The translations under genes were made by a program, and so were the position numbers. From the NCBI RefSeq assembly GCF_019320115.1, contig NC_089584.1, positions 77,309,794 through 77,373,793 of the forward strand: a stretch of 64,000 nt of DNA. Direction: 5' to 3'. The DNA is from Miscanthus floridulus. Its lineage: Eukaryota > Streptophyta > Magnoliopsida > Poales > Poaceae. The notes under the pieces are model-generated. The model was not told the origin of the DNA, ran no database searches, and saw nothing but the letters and a program-made list of their open reading frames with translations. Positions 22,326 through 35,900 of this stretch are shown one piece after another; within the stretch, counting starts at the first letter, position 1, and every line of letters begins with the position of its first letter.

Positions 22326-22992
22326 GGTATCAAGAATAGTCCCATGCTATACTTGCCTTAAACTCAGATCATATCTTCTTTTGGTCCAAATCTTCCAAGA
22401 ACTGCTTCTGGACTCACCACGTATAGCTTACCGACTGGACTTGAGCATAGAACACCACACAAGCATCCAAACAGACATGCATAACATACATACATAGCCA
22501 TATTAGAACAATACACCAACTAGTGGAAAAAGGATTTGAAATAGGTCTATGTATTGCTACAAACACACAGACGTGGGAAGCACGCTAATTGAAGCTACGA
22601 TTGAAAAGATACATCTACCGAAAGATTTTGTTTATAAAACAGAAAACCATACGCTTTATTTATTTTATTATATAAAAGCATGTATATGACATTTCAGAGA
22701 AAATACTTATGTTGAATTAAGTCAAACTTATATTTGGTTTGAAAAAAATTGAAGTGGAATTTATTACATTTTATTTATAAATTTAGTATCATAATTATTA
22801 TTCAAGTTGGGTTTTAAACTATGAAATTCTAGAAATTTTGACATTAGTACTAATGCGTAGGTCACGTCGCTATAAAACCAACACAACTTGAATGGACTAT
22901 TTTGAAGTTAAAATGAATAAGTCATGATTTAAACAAGTTTTTCTTTAGTTAAATAATAGATTAAACCTACCCATGAATTTGAAAATATTTGC

Positions 22993-23125
22993 CCTATTCG
23001 TTTGGGCTTGTTTGGCTTATAAGCCATGGCTAAAAGCACTATTGGCTGGTTTGATGTAAGAGAAAAATACTGTTCGCTGGCTAATAAGCCATGGCTTATA
23101 AGTTAAATACGACCAAGCAAATAGG
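22993..23125. mobile_element. Small MITE inside the 3' LTR of element E, 133 bp
   Basis: Inverted termini CCTATTCGTTTGG and CCAAGCAAATAGG surround two GGCTTATAAGCC-like segments. The same unit is in the other LTR (31105-31237), so it was present before element E inserted. The target duplication is not clear. It resembles the CCTGTTCGCTTGGC-type MITE that I recall as common in grasses. Confidence 0.7.
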
Positions 23126-25161
23126 CTGATTGAAAACATGCCTAACATTAGTATAAACACGTAGAAAACGTAAATACGGTCCTAATGCAATTCGAACGGG
23201 TCAACTCAAACTTAAAATGCAAAAGTTACGCATAAAATAATGTTCAATGACATTTCTATAAATAAACTGAATTTATTTTTGAATTAAACAATTAAAAATA
23301 TGCATTTACACGGCTATTGGACTGTGCGTACTATTTTTGAAAACTACATGGACCTAAACAAATAAAAACAGAACTAAATTGTATTTCTTTTAAACTATTA
23401 TGGACTGCGGGTTAATTCATTGAAAATAGAGGGGCTTATCTGCAAAATTGGCATGACTTGATTGTGGGTTGACTGCATTGCTGACTAAATTGACACGTGG
23501 CGTGCTCGGACTGGTTCGGTGCACCATGCGTGCGTGGGCCAACGCTGACGCGACACGGTAGGCCAGGTTCATGGGTCCACGGTGGACCGGTTATGATTCG
23601 AACCGGTACGGTTCAATCATAGCTGTCCATGCTAGATCTGGCGGGGCAAGGTGTGCAGGAGTTCCTTCGCCGACCGCATAGTACCATCGGCGAGCCTGCC
23701 ATTGCCGGTGGCGAGGCGAATACGATAGCGAACGCTGGTACAGCGATTCCGGCCATCCCGAGACAAACCAAACACACGCAATTGATCTACAAACGCTCGC
23801 GAACATGATGGAATGCAAACTGAGGTAGGGAACGCATCGAGGTGCCGATCCCATGGCAGCGCCATGGTCGGTGGGGTCTGGAGGTCGCTGGTACAGCGTT
23901 CCAGTGCACTAATCGACTAATAGAAGGCATAGAAAGATGGTGAAGCTCACCACGAGGTTAGCAGCGACGGTCGCGGCATCTAGGAAGGTCTCCGAGGCAT
24001 GGGTCATCTTCGGTGGCAAACTAGAAAGAGAAAGCACGGCGCGGTGAGGGTGAATCCGAGCAAATCAAGGCCAAAACATGAAATTGATGATACCTATGGC
24101 TATAGGGGAACACGACGGAGCTTCGGGTGGCATCGGCGTCAAGAATTAGGGCACTGGTATGGTGAATTGCCGGCGGCAGTGGCGAGCTTGAGCGCGGATG
24201 GGAAAAAGGAGAGGGAGACACCCAGTTCGGGTTTTGTAGGTGGGCAGGTGCTGCGTAGATGGAAGGGGAGTGGGAGGTGGTGATTTTAGTCGCCTTCCCG
24301 ACATGCTCGACGGCGGCGGCTTACCAAGCTTGGCAGCGCCATCGCCGGGCCACGAAGAAGGAAATGGGTGCTCAGGAGAAGAAAGGAAAGGGGAGGAAGG
24401 GGACGTGGTCGACTGATGGGTGGGGCTAGTGGTGTAGCGAGAGGGAGAAGGGAGCGGACAGGCATGTGCGGGTGTGGGCGCGGGCGCTATGGGCTATGGT
24501 GCCGAGCTGGGCCATGCGTGCGTGTGGTGTGATGCGGAGGAAGGGGCGTGGAGCGAGCCGTGCACGGGAAAAAGTGAGAAGGAGGGGAGGCACGCGGAGC
24601 GGGCCACCGAGTGGGCCAGTGCGGAGCAGAAAGGAAGGGAGAAAGGGGAGGCATGACTGGGCCACCGAGCAGGCCAAGCCAGGAAGGGAAAGAAAAGAAG
24701 GGCCAGGCCGGTTCCTGGGGCTAGGCTATAAAGGAAGAAAAGAAAATTTTCCAAAATCAAATTCTTTTCTTAATTCAAAACAAATTCAAATATGAACTGA
24801 ATCGAGTATAAACATGACTTAAAGTACACTTTTTAATTCAAACATAAATGAACAAATTTTGGGTAAGTTTTTTTAGAATAATTTTTTTAAAAGCTTTCAT
24901 TTTCTAATTTTCTTTTCTTTTATTTCAAAGCTATTTTTAATTTCATTTGCAAAAGCAATTTTAACCATTTTGAATTTTCAATCAAAACCACTCAACCAAA
25001 TAAATCAAATGCAATGGCATGTATGCTCAAATATGTTGCTACCTTATGATGAATTTTAATTTAATGAAATTTTTTTATTTTCCTATATTTCATGTGCACA
25101 AAAATTCCAAATTAAATCTTTTTAGGTCCATTTCCAGGATTTCAAATTTTAGGGTGTTACA

Positions 25162-25177
25162 ATTCTACCCCCCTTAA
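25162..25177 (-). other. Polypurine tract of element E
   Basis: Minus-strand CTTAAGGGGGGTAGAAT directly before the LTR. Confidence 0.8.
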
Positions 25178-25469
25178 GATGAATCTCGTCCTGAGATTCA
25201 AAAAAGGCTAGGGACAAGGAAGGGAGACAGAACTAGGAATAGAACTCAGATAAACATTCCAACATCTCAACTTGGATTGTAAGCTTAACAAGTTACATAT
25301 GTCTCATCTCCAAAGTTCAAGAACAAAAAGATTTGGCTGCATAGACTACCCCCTTAAGTTGAGGGATACAACTGTCTTAAATATAGAAACTTTGAACTTA
25401 AGGGCATAACCAAACTTCATATGACACCCCCATCTTGACTTCTAACGTGATTGTGTTACCCCTAAAAGA

Positions 25470-26130
25470 GATGAGGAAAATCTATCTTCATTTGATTCTC
25501 ATTTTCCCAAGTTGCATCTTCCTCTGATTGGTTACTCCATTGAACTTTACACACTTTAAGCACTCTTTCCATAAGAGTTCCTTGGGCTCTTTTCTAAGAT
25601 CCTAACTGGATAATCATCATAAGTATAATCATCTGTCGGATAGAGCTCCTCCAAGGGTGTTTGTTCCTCTACACCATCATCTAGCAACACTCACAATCCA
25701 CTTTACTATCCTCAGTGTTCACACCTTCTAATAGGTTATTCTCATTGTCATATTCCTTAGGTGAAGGTTGAATACCCTCATACTCAATTCTTTCTCCTGA
25801 CGGTGTGGTTAGAAGCACCGAACGTTGGGCATACTTGATCACTCCTTTACATGTAGACATCTATCCCATTCTAAGAATAACATCAATGTCCACTAACTCT
25901 AATACAATAAGGTTTACTTCAAACTTTACCCCCTTTATGTCAAGACTAACTCTTGGACATATGCGGTTTGCCTTCATTTCTCCTCCTGGGGACTTAACTA
26001 TCACTGGTTTCCTCATTGGAAGCATAGTTATCTTATGTTCTTTTATGTATGCACTAGAGATAAATGAATGTTACGCACTGGGGTCAAACATCACCATAGC
26101 AGTGGCTGAGTTTACTACAATCAAACCATA
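25470..26130 (-). pseudogene. Protease and chromodomain remnant of element E
   Basis: Protease at about 26130-25740: FDPSA followed by a stop and HSFI where FDSGASHSFI is expected, then VSLDIKGVKFEVNLIVLE. At about 25690 it passes directly to a pol C-terminal segment (YTYDDYPVRILEK) and a chromodomain (about 25600-25470: KVQWSNQSEEDATWENE). Reverse transcriptase, RNase H and integrase core are missing between them. Several stops and a frameshift. Confidence 0.8.
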
Positions 26131-27196
26131 AATGACCTCCTTAGCTCCATGAGTGGTAATCATATCCACATTGTTTAGACTTCCAAGGATGTAATTTCGC
26201 TTTAACTTGTTTCCACGCACCTGCTTCCTATGGACATTATGTTCTGGCTCTAGTTGTGGTTGATTCTGGCCTTGATTATTTTCGACAAACTTCTCAAGAT
26301 AATTGTTATCATAATGTTCAATCTCACCACAATCATAACCTTTCTCACTAGTAGGTGTATTTGTCTTCATGAAGGTGATAGTAGGAGATGACAACCATAG
26401 CTCTTGAGAGCTAACCTGTTGCACTTCATCTTTAGGTTGCTGATACTGATTTTGATCTGTATTCACAAGTAGATTCATAGGATTTGACTGATATTCTAGT
26501 TGTGTAGCAAACCGAGGATGAGTGTTTCTTAACTGACATTAGAGATCACGTTTTCTCTTCTTCTCTTCCATCTCTTTATGTAGTTGCAAATCATCATTCA
26601 GTCCTTTCAAAAAAGCATTTCTGTTTCCTAGCATCACTATCTACCTCTCCTAGAGCATAGCATGACAATTGAGTGAACCGATTATGATACTCACACACTA
26701 ATGCGGATCCTTGCTTGGGAGCCTGAAACTCATCTTGCTTGAGTTCTACCTCATGTGTGGAAATGTGGTATGTCTTGAAATTCCCAATGAATTCCTGCCA
26801 GGTGATCTATCCAGCATTATTGGGACGTCCATACTAGTAGGACTCCCACTAGTCTTGTGCTGCACCCTAGAGTTGGCCAGATGTAAAAAGCACCTTCTCC
26901 TGGTCATCACAATGGGCTATGTCAAGTTGTCGCTCCATAGCTCTAAGCTAGTTATCAGCTTCTAGTGGGTCGCTTGCATGAGAGAATGTTGGTGGGTGTC
27001 CCATCAGAAATTCACCATGCTTGTCAATAGGTGGTGTTTCTTATGGATTGTTCAACACACTCTGAGCAGTGGCCTATAATAGCTGAGTCTGTGTCATCAA
27101 AGCTTGCTTTATAGTTTGGGGACTTGATGACGATGGATTAGAAGTGGGAAAATTCCTTCCAACATCTTGTGAAGCACTTCTCCTGGTAGAGGCCAT
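26131..27196 (-). pseudogene. gag of element E
   Basis: ATG at 27196 (MASTRR...). Recognisable Gypsy gag segments include HPPTFSHASDPLEADN, MERQLDIAHCD and YWYGRPNNAG...WQEFIGNF (about 27000-26780), then EYHNRFTQLSCYALGEV at about 26680. An Asn/Gln-rich C-terminus at 26478-26131 reads in a different frame. Stops and at least one frameshift. Confidence 0.8.
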
Positions 27197-29233
27197 TTAT
27201 TTCCAACATATATGCATCAGGATTCAGTCATTCATAGCATTCTTTACTGTAGTTTCAAGATATGACAAGATAGGATTGAAAGTATGAAAGACTAGAGAAA
27301 ACCCCAACCATCAAGATATCTAATTCTTCCACATGAAACACTAGGATGCAAGAAAACTTCATCTTGCAAACCCTTCAACTTGGCTACCCCCCTTAAGAAA
27401 AGTCAACTAGGGCACACAAAAGGGTAACTTGCACTTCCTTAAAAATGAGCTAACTAACATAAAGATGTTCTGACATTCTAGAGAAACTCCTCTACATAAG
27501 CAAGGACATCTAGTCTGAGAATTCTCGAGAGCAGGAAAATAGTAGTGCAATAAAACAGTTGTAACTCTTATTTTGTTAATCCAATAAAGTTTTAGTTCAT
27601 ACCATTGGAAAGCTCATCAATTCCTCTATAACTTCCTTATAGAACACTTTTCCAAATTCTGCAGTTTAGAAGGTCAAAAATAGTGCACCAGAGAAACTAT
27701 TCCTGGTTCCAAACAGCACAGATGAATCACCTTGTGATTTTTGTATCTCCACAACCAAAATTGCTATCAAGCTGATTCTTGTGCTCAGAGAAAGATATTG
27801 AAGCCTACTATTGTCCAGAATTTTCTCATGATTTTTGGTCATCTAGGATTTGAGATATAAGACGAAGAGTGCAGGTTGCTCCGAAAAGACAGGATAGAGG
27901 AAACAGAAGAATACCATAACCCAACTATTTATTGCACTGATCCTTATACCTTAGGCCTATAAACTAAATGAATCTATGGGCAAAAACCCACAAGATCATT
28001 GCACTCATTACAAAGATTCAACTCAAGCATTATCATAAAGACAATTCAATCTAGCACTAATGGTTCACAAGCCACACATAAGGACTATTGACTTGACTCA
28101 ACTTCGACACTAGCGCTTTTATTCCATAGGGACACAAACTCCTAATTATTAAGAATGGCATGATTACAGGGACATCTGGGTAACATCTCTTGCATGGGAG
28201 TGACACATCATCCACTACATCAATTTCATCAAATGCTTCTTTCGGGTTGGGTATCATTGACACTTCCTGGTGGCAGTCTGGTAGTGATCTAACTCTAGCT
28301 ACTTCCATGTTATAATTGTTGATTCTTCTATGGGCAAGATTTAACATAATGTCCTTCCTGCTAGTAATGATGACACCTTCTCTTAGCTAGATCTTTTGTG
28401 ATGTCATACTCAATGGAATTGTTGCTTGGTGTTTTGTCAGCTTTCTGACTCTGAAGATTCATCTTGGTTTGACTGATCTATTTTCTAGCTTGCTTGGTCT
28501 TTCAAGGTTGAAACTCCTTATAGGTGATAGTCCACCCACCTATGCATACCTCATGTGAAGTAGTTTTAGCTTAAGAAGCTTCTAACTCTTTACAGTTTAG
28601 ATTCATCTTACTAGGGATCAGAGCTAGATGTGACAAATCCAAATGTTGATTGCTTCCCAATACTTGCTCTGTTGAGACCTCCTTTCTCTTCTTATCCACA
28701 TTAGCTTCACAACTTGGGTTCACCTTAACTTCTCTCCTATTAGACTTGTCTTGAAGATAGGGAAACCATAATGTTTGCAGCATTGACATTGATACTGACT
28801 TCTGAGAGTCTTGCTACCAACACCTTCATTGGACATCATTTTCTTCCAAGCTTCTGTCACTTGTCTCTTCACTGGTCCCTTTGGTATATTAGTTTGGCCT
28901 TGTGGCAAGCATTGCTGAGAACTTTTGGGTTGATTCATTCCTTCTAGTATTTGCTTTTGCATAGCAAATAGCTTTTCCTTATCAAATGCAATCAAGGGTG
29001 GCATAGCTTGGTCCTCCTATTCTCTGATGTTGGCAGTTATCTTGTTATGATCCATCTAATAGACCAAGAGAGAAGATTTAGAATAGGGATAAGGTTTTCA
29101 TAATAGAACACAGGCTGAAGTGAGCATAACTTTTCACAAATAACAAGGTTAGAGAGAAAGCAAGAACTAAGCAAAGATGAAAGCATGCTAAAGCATCCAG
29201 TTCTATCAAGGCTTGCGTCCTATAGTCAGTATT
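27197..29233 (-). other. Leader region of element E
   Basis: About 2 kb between PBS and gag. Minus-strand open frames at 29004-28720, 28789-28571 and 28347-28057 lack recognised domains; they may be remnants of an upstream ORF or chance. Nothing else identified. Confidence 0.5.
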
Positions 29234-29245
29234 GCTCTGATACCA
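29234..29245 (-). other. Primer-binding site of element E
   Basis: Minus-strand TGGTATCAGAGC, a perfect initiator tRNA-Met complement, 3 nt from the LTR end. Confidence 0.92.
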
Positions 29246-29248
29246 CTT

Positions 29249-32200
29249 TGTAGCATCCAGTTTTAAAGATAAAACTAGATACACACTATATATGAGCCTA
29301 GGAAATCAAATAACACATATAGCTACAAAATAAGGGTAATATCAAAAGATAATACTTATTACATAACGTATTAGTATAATAAATATAACCTCAGAGTATA
29401 GACAGTGGAAAGACAACTCTGATCTTTAGACAAAGACTCCAAATCCACAGGGACAACTGACTGGTTGACCACAAGCCTAACTCCTCCAGACTAGCAATCT
29501 GGTACCCATCTGGGGTATTTATCCAAAGTATAGAAAAGTAAAACAAGCGTAAGTACATATCGTACTCAACAATATAACATGGGGTTCATGAGGCTCAAAA
29601 GGTTGACACTAGTTTATCGTGATTAGCTTTTATTAGGTCTTCTTTTTAAGCAATTGAGTAGCAACGAATTTATCATAAGCCCATGAACACATGATCAAGT
29701 AAACATGAATAATGAATAGCATAAACAATTAATCATTAGGGATCATCTCTATTCCATAAGGGTTCCAAGGCCGCTCATGTCTGTGAGCACGACTGTTATA
29801 ACAATTTTACACGCTATAGAGGTTGTACACTTTTACTGTGAGTCATGATTTACCCCTTCACCCAGGGTGATTAGCCCCTTGACCCACTACCAAGGAAGGT
29901 TGATAGGGTTTACTATGAAGCCTTTTAAAGGTTCGTCTAACAAGTTAGGGCCGCTAAGGTTTCCCCATCAATAAGCATAAACCCTCCTCCAAGGAGTGAC
30001 TAACAAAGTGCACCCTCTTGGTAGGCAGAGATCATACCTGTTGGAGCCCCTCTTGTGCCATAAAGGTAACCACTAACAAGCTAGAAAAGGTCCCCATACT
30101 GAGCTAAAGCTAGAGCCATATAGCCCTCATAGTTGTACTGTAAGTCCCGGATGATCACTTACAAATAAGTCCTTAGGGAGAGAAATCTAGAGCATTTAGA
30201 AAATAGCTAAACACTCTAGGCCCATGTTTCCATGTTGCTAAAAAGTCATGTTTTAATGCTTATTGCATATACTATTAGTCAAGTTACAAGATCATGGTTT
30301 TGGTTGTGCACTAGCAAAATCTATCCAATGCAATAACCCAAAGGTATCAAGGAATCTAGGATATCAATTAGCTAGGGAAATTACTATAGTTGCCAAGGTG
30401 GACCCATGCAACATGAATTAAATGGTTAAAGGTGAATAGGTATCAAGAATGGTCCCATGCTATACTTGCCCTAAACTCAGATCAGATCTTCTTTTGGTCC
30501 AAATCTTCCAAGAACTGCTTCTGGACTCACCACGTATAGCTTACCGATTGGACTTGAGCATAGAACACCACACAAGCATCCAAACAGATATGCATAACAT
30601 ACATATATAGCCATATTAGAACAATACACCAACTAGTGGAAAAAAGATTTGTAATAGGTTTACGTATTGCTACGAACACACAGACGTGGGAAGCACGCTA
30701 ATCGAAGCTACGGTTGAAAAGATACATCTACCGAAAGATTTTGTTTATAAAATAGAAAACCATACGCTTTATTTATTTTATTATATAAAAGCATGTATAT
30801 GACATTTTAGAGAAAATACTTAAGTTGAATTAAGTCAAACTTATATTTGGTTTGAAAAAAATCAAAGTGGAATTTATTACATTTTATTTATAAATGTAGT
30901 ATCATAGTTATTATTCAAGTTGGGTTTTAAACCATGAAATTCTAGAAATTTTGACATTGGTACTAATGTGTAGGTCACGTCGCTATAAAACCAACGCAAC
31001 TTGAATGGACTATTTTGAAGTTAAAATGAACGTCATGATTTAAACAATTTTTTCCTTTAGTTAAATAATAGATTAAACCTACCCATGAATTTAAAAATAT
31101 TTATCCTATTCGTTTGGGCTTGTTTGGCTTATAAGCCATGGCTAAAAGCACTGTTGGCTGGTTTGATATGAGAGAAACATATTGTTCGTTGGCTAATAAG
31201 CCATAGCTTATAAGCTAAATATGACCAAGCAAAAAGGCTGATTGAAAACATGCCTAACATTAGTATAAACACGTGGAAAACATAAATACGGTCCTTACGT
31301 AATTCGAATGGGTCAAATCGAACTTAAAATGCAAAAGTTACATATGAAATAAGGTGCAATGGCATTTCTATAAATAAATTGAACTTATTTTTGAATTAAA
31401 CAATTAAAAATATGCATTTACACTGCTACTAGACTGTGCGTACTATTTCTAGAAACTATAGGGACCTAAACAAATAAAAACATGACTAAATTGTATTTCT
31501 TTTGAATTGTTATGGACTGCGAGTTAATTCACCAAAAATAGAGGGGCTTATCTGCAAAACTGGCATGACTGATTGCGGGTTGACTGCGTTGCTGACTGGA
31601 TTGACACATGGCATTCGCGGACTAGTTCGGTGCACCACGCGTGCGTGGGCGAGTGCTGACGCGGCACGGTAGGCCGGGTTCATGGGTCCACGATGGACCG
31701 GTTATGATCCGAACCGGTATGGTTCAATCGTAGCCGTCCGTGCTAGATCTAGCGAGGCAGGGTGCATGGGAGTTCCTTCGCTAGCCACATAGTACCACCG
31801 GCGAGCCCACCATTGCCGCCGGCGAGGCGAATATGGCAGTGAACGCTGGTACGGTGATTCCGGCCATCCTAAGACAAACCAAACACACGCAATTGATCTA
31901 CAAATGCTTGCAAACATGATGGAATGCAAACCAAGGTGGGGGATGTGTCGGGGTGCCGATCCCACGACAGCGCCATGGCCGGTGGGGTCTGGAGGTCGTC
32001 AGTACGACGGTTTTGTAGGTGGGCAGGCACTGCGTAGATGGAAGGGGAGCGAAAGGCGACGATTTTAGTCACCTTCCCGGCATGCTCAACGGCGGCAGCT
32101 TACCAAGCTTGGCAGCATGATCGTCGGGCCGCGAAGAAGGAAAGGAGCGCTCGGGAGAAGAAAGGAAAGGGGAGGAAGGGGACATGGCCGGTTGATGGGT

Positions 32201-32941
32201 GGGGCCAGTGGCATAGCGAGAGGGAGAAGGGAGCGAACGGGCGCGTGCGGGTGTGGGTGCGGGCGTTGTGGGCCATGGTGCCGAGCCGGGCCGCGCGTGC
32301 GTTCGGTGTGGTGTGGAGGTAGGGGCGCGGAGCGGGCCGTGCGCGGGAAAAAGCGGGAAGGAGGGGAGGCACACGGAGCGGGCCACCGAGTGGGCCAGTG
32401 CGGAGCAGAAAGAAAGGGAGAAAGGGGAGGCGCGGCTAGGCCACCAAGCAGGCCAAGCCAGGAAGGGAAAGAAAAGAAGGGTCGGGCCGGTTCCTAGGGC
32501 TGTGCTGAAAAGGAAGAAAATAATTTTTTCCAAAACCTAATTCTTTTCTTAATTCAAAACAAATTCAAATATGAACCGAATCGAGTATAAATATAATTTA
32601 AAGTACACTTTTTAATTCAAACATAGATGAACAAATTTTGGGTAAGTTTTTCGAGAATAATTTTTTTAAATTCTTTCATTTTCTAATTTTTTTTCTTTTA
32701 TTTCAAAGCCGTTTTTAATTTCATTTGCAAAAGCAATTTTAACCATTTTGAATTTTCAATCAAAACCACTCAACCAAATAAATCAAATGCAATGGTATGT
32801 ATGCTCAAATATGTTGCTACCTTATGATGAATTTTAATTTAATGAAAAAAAATTATTTTCCTATATTTCATGTGCACAAAAAATCCCAAATTAAATCTTT
32901 TTAGGTCCATTTTCTAGGATTTCAAATTTTAGGTTGTTACA
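29249..32941 (-). repeat. 5' LTR of element E, 3,693 bp
   Basis: Colinear with the 3' LTR but lacks the solo LTR and has a 332-bp deletion at about 32009 (in the GC-rich part). Confidence 0.9.
31105..31237. mobile_element. Same small MITE in the 5' LTR of element E
   Basis: Orthologous in position to 22993-23125, with a few substitutions (for example AAAAAGG for AAATAGG at the right end). Confidence 0.7.
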
Positions 32942-35900
32942 AAAACCCGGACCCCTCCACGCCATGAAGCTATCCACTCTGGTACGCTCCCCTCTCCTTA
33001 TTCTGTGTTTTTCCCTTTTGCTCTTCTGTATTTTGACTTTGAGTCGTCCGCTTCATTGGGACTTGCTGGTTACAAATCTCGTCCACATCTCCCGAGGGGG
33101 CCAGAGGGCATGGCTCAACAAGCTGCCTAGAAAGAGGCAGCGGATGCCAAGAAGAAGAACAGAGCTGAGAAGGCTCGGAGGAGGCATGAGAAGAAGGAGA
33201 TCACCTGACAGGTGCAGGCTGGCGAGAATCAGAGCGACGTGGAGGCAGAGCTCGAGTCGGAGGAGCCCATGGAGATGGGTGGTGACACGAGCACCTCCAA
33301 GGATGTCGGAGACCGAGGCGTCATTGCGACCTTGGTGGAGTATTGTGCGCCTATGGCCACGTCCACCGGTGGTGGGTGGAGTACGGAGAGGCGCAGCGAC
33401 ATTCCCATGTCAAGAAAGTGTATCACGAGCTTATACGCCCCCGGTGAGTGAGAGGTGAAGTAGGCACATTCGCCGTGCCCTTCGAAGACATCGTTGGCAT
33501 CGCCTCCCCCTGCTCTAAGTGTGGTGGGGTGTGCCAGCCAGTCTGAGGAGCATGCTCATACTCCTACGTCTTTGGGGTTGGCGCGTGCACATGAGCCACA
33601 ATGGGGAGATGCCCCGTTAGCTGCCCCAGTGGGCGCACCACGAGCCAGTGGTCACGGCGACTCACAGACCGATCGGGAACCGGCTAGGTCAACTCCCTCT
33701 CGGTCGATGTGAGGGGGCACAGGATGCGACCCGTGAGTGGTCCTCGTCCGGTGGGCTCGTTGCCAGTGGGTTGGGTTTCATGGTCCTCCCGCTTTCGTCC
33801 AGGTATGCATCTGTGTCCCTTTTTTATCTCATAGTTGAGTTTTTTAGCATGACTGACCTATACTTTTTTTGATAGCGGCCAGGGATTGATGGGGCTGAGC
33901 ATCGCCCTGCCTCCTATGCGGGAGGAGTAGAGACACAGCCTGCAGCGAGTTGCGATGAGCGGCAGGGAAAGCAGGATGGCAGCGGTGCACCTTCCCTTCT
34001 AGGGGTTGCGCCATCCTGGCCGGTCATGAGCACGGTGGTAGCGGTAGCGACGGTGATGGTGACAATCCCCATGGCGACGGTAGGCTAGGTTAGAGGTGAC
34101 ACTTGTGATCCCCCCCACACCAGCTACTGTAGATGAGAGGAGGGAGATCGGGCCCCCCACCTCGCCCAGTGGAGGGACACATGGCTTGCCCTCCTGGTCA
34201 AAGCTAGAGCTGTCAAGAGGCAACGTGGCTAGGCTAGAAGCAGAACATCCACTGGTGGGCCATTGATTTGAGATAGTGGAGATCCCCTACTTTGGTGAGG
34301 CAGGCACCAGGGTGGAGCCACCGACCATCCCGTCGTCATAGGAGCTGGCGATGGTCCGGTCGTCGCATGATGTTGTGGTGGATGGATCTTCTAGTGGGTT
34401 TGGGGTGACCCATGAGCTAGTGTGGCCCTACCCTAGTGACCTAAGGAAGGCTCAGTTCATCCTTTGCGATGATGAGGAGGTGGCGCTCTGGCACTTCCTA
34501 GAGGAGAGAGGGCTGTCGATGGAGTCATATCTTACCCAAACCAAGGCAAACCTTAGGGAGGCCTTGGAGCGGGTTGAGCTCATCCATCAGGTGGTCTCAG
34601 TCGACCTGCCATGTGTCACCGAGGTAAGTTTTCTATGCTTTTAGTGTTTGTCCTCAACTCCTTGGTCTTTCGCTGGTTGTGTCAGCATGCTTGCTTCTTG
34701 CTTTATAGGAGTTAGAGGCAAAGTTGATCCGTAAGTCCCATTTCCTTAGGGAGGAGCATGGTCAGATGGAGTGGGAAGCTACGATGTCATGGTGGGTCGA
34801 TGAGCTTGAGCGCCAGCTGGAGTCCACCAACCATGAGTCCCAAGACCAGGTGGCCGAGGCGATGGGAGCACGGGCAGCGGAGCTACTCGTGGTGGAACGA
34901 GTGACCGCTGCTGAGCAGGAACTCATAGCAGCAAAGGTCCACCTAACAGAGACCAAGGCAGCGCTCTAGAAGTCCTTGGAGACCCTAGAGATGGAGCGAA
35001 AGGCCCAATCAGAGGTTGATCAGGAAGTGCTTGCGCTCTGGGGGCAAGTGCTTGGGGTGGAGGAGTCGAACGCTCGGCTGCTCGAGAAGGTGACCCGGTA
35101 GGAGGAAAGACTCTCCATCCTCAAGAACACCCACCTCGGTATGTACCTGTTATGCCTTTGGTTGATGCCTTGGTTTTTTCCTTTCCTTTGCTTCTGAGCT
35201 TGTCGTTCTTCTTCTAGAACTGGGTGGAAGGATTGGATCACTGGAGCGGGAGCTGGAGACAGCCAAGGCGGTGATTGGTCAGAGCATAGAGGCGCTAGCC
35301 AAGTCCCTTGAAGAGCAATGTGCTCTTGAGAGGGAGCTTGACTAGATCCACAACATCACCCAAGTCATTGTTTCGAAGGTGTTTGGGTCGGCGTCGAGCA
35401 CCAGCATGCCCGCCATCCAACTAGTGGAGGTCCCGAACAAGGTTTAGGCGCTCACCTCCGATAGGATGTTCTATGGGATGTCGGGGGTGCTAACCTCAGT
35501 GGTGATGCATCACCCAGACCTAGACTTCGCTGTCATCTACATGCGGTATGCCGATGGCTGGAGCACAGACGCCATCCACACGCTTGGGGAGAGATTGGTG
35601 CCATGCGCGTAGATGGTTGTTGAGCAAGTCTCCATGCAGTAGGTGATGAAGGCTCACAGTGTGAGCATGGCTAAAGGCATGCATCAAGAAGATGCCATCT
35701 GGCCTACAGATGGAGTGGAGGCCGGGCCAGAAGCGAGCGTCGTCCTGCTTCTGACCGAACTGAACGTCGCCCTATCAGAGAGCGAGCAGCCCTTATTGTG
35801 ATAGAACTGCCCAATTTATACAAGATCAAGTATGGCTATTCCCGCTAACACGTTGACACGCGCATACTTTCACTTATATAAACCCGGTAGTCCACTGAGT

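Larger units (their letters stand above)
19735..25161 (-). repeat. 3' LTR of element E, 5,427 bp including a solo LTR
   Basis: Plus-strand ends TGTAGCATC...GTGTTACA. Minus the 1,398-bp solo LTR and its duplication it is 4,024 bp. It retains 332 bp (about 23899-24230) that the other LTR has lost. Confidence 0.9.
19735..32941 (-). mobile_element. Element E: non-autonomous chromovirus with gag, protease and chromodomain only
   Basis: LTRs (about 4.0 kb originally) surround only 4.1 kb of internal sequence. Flanks are GGAAC (19730-19734) and AAAAC (32942-32946), a 5-bp duplication with two G-to-A changes. On the minus strand: 5' LTR, PBS, long leader, gag, protease, a pol C-terminal remnant with chromodomain, PPT, 3' LTR. 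LTRs start TGTAACACC as in element C, consistent with a related chromovirus lineage. No reverse transcriptase, RNase H or integrase catalytic domain lies inside. Confidence 0.88.

Noticed and set aside
24466..24795. Arg/Gly-rich open frames in the GC-rich part of the element E LTRs (also 32038-32540)
   Set aside because: Present in LTR sequence on both strands with no start context or domain; composition artefacts.
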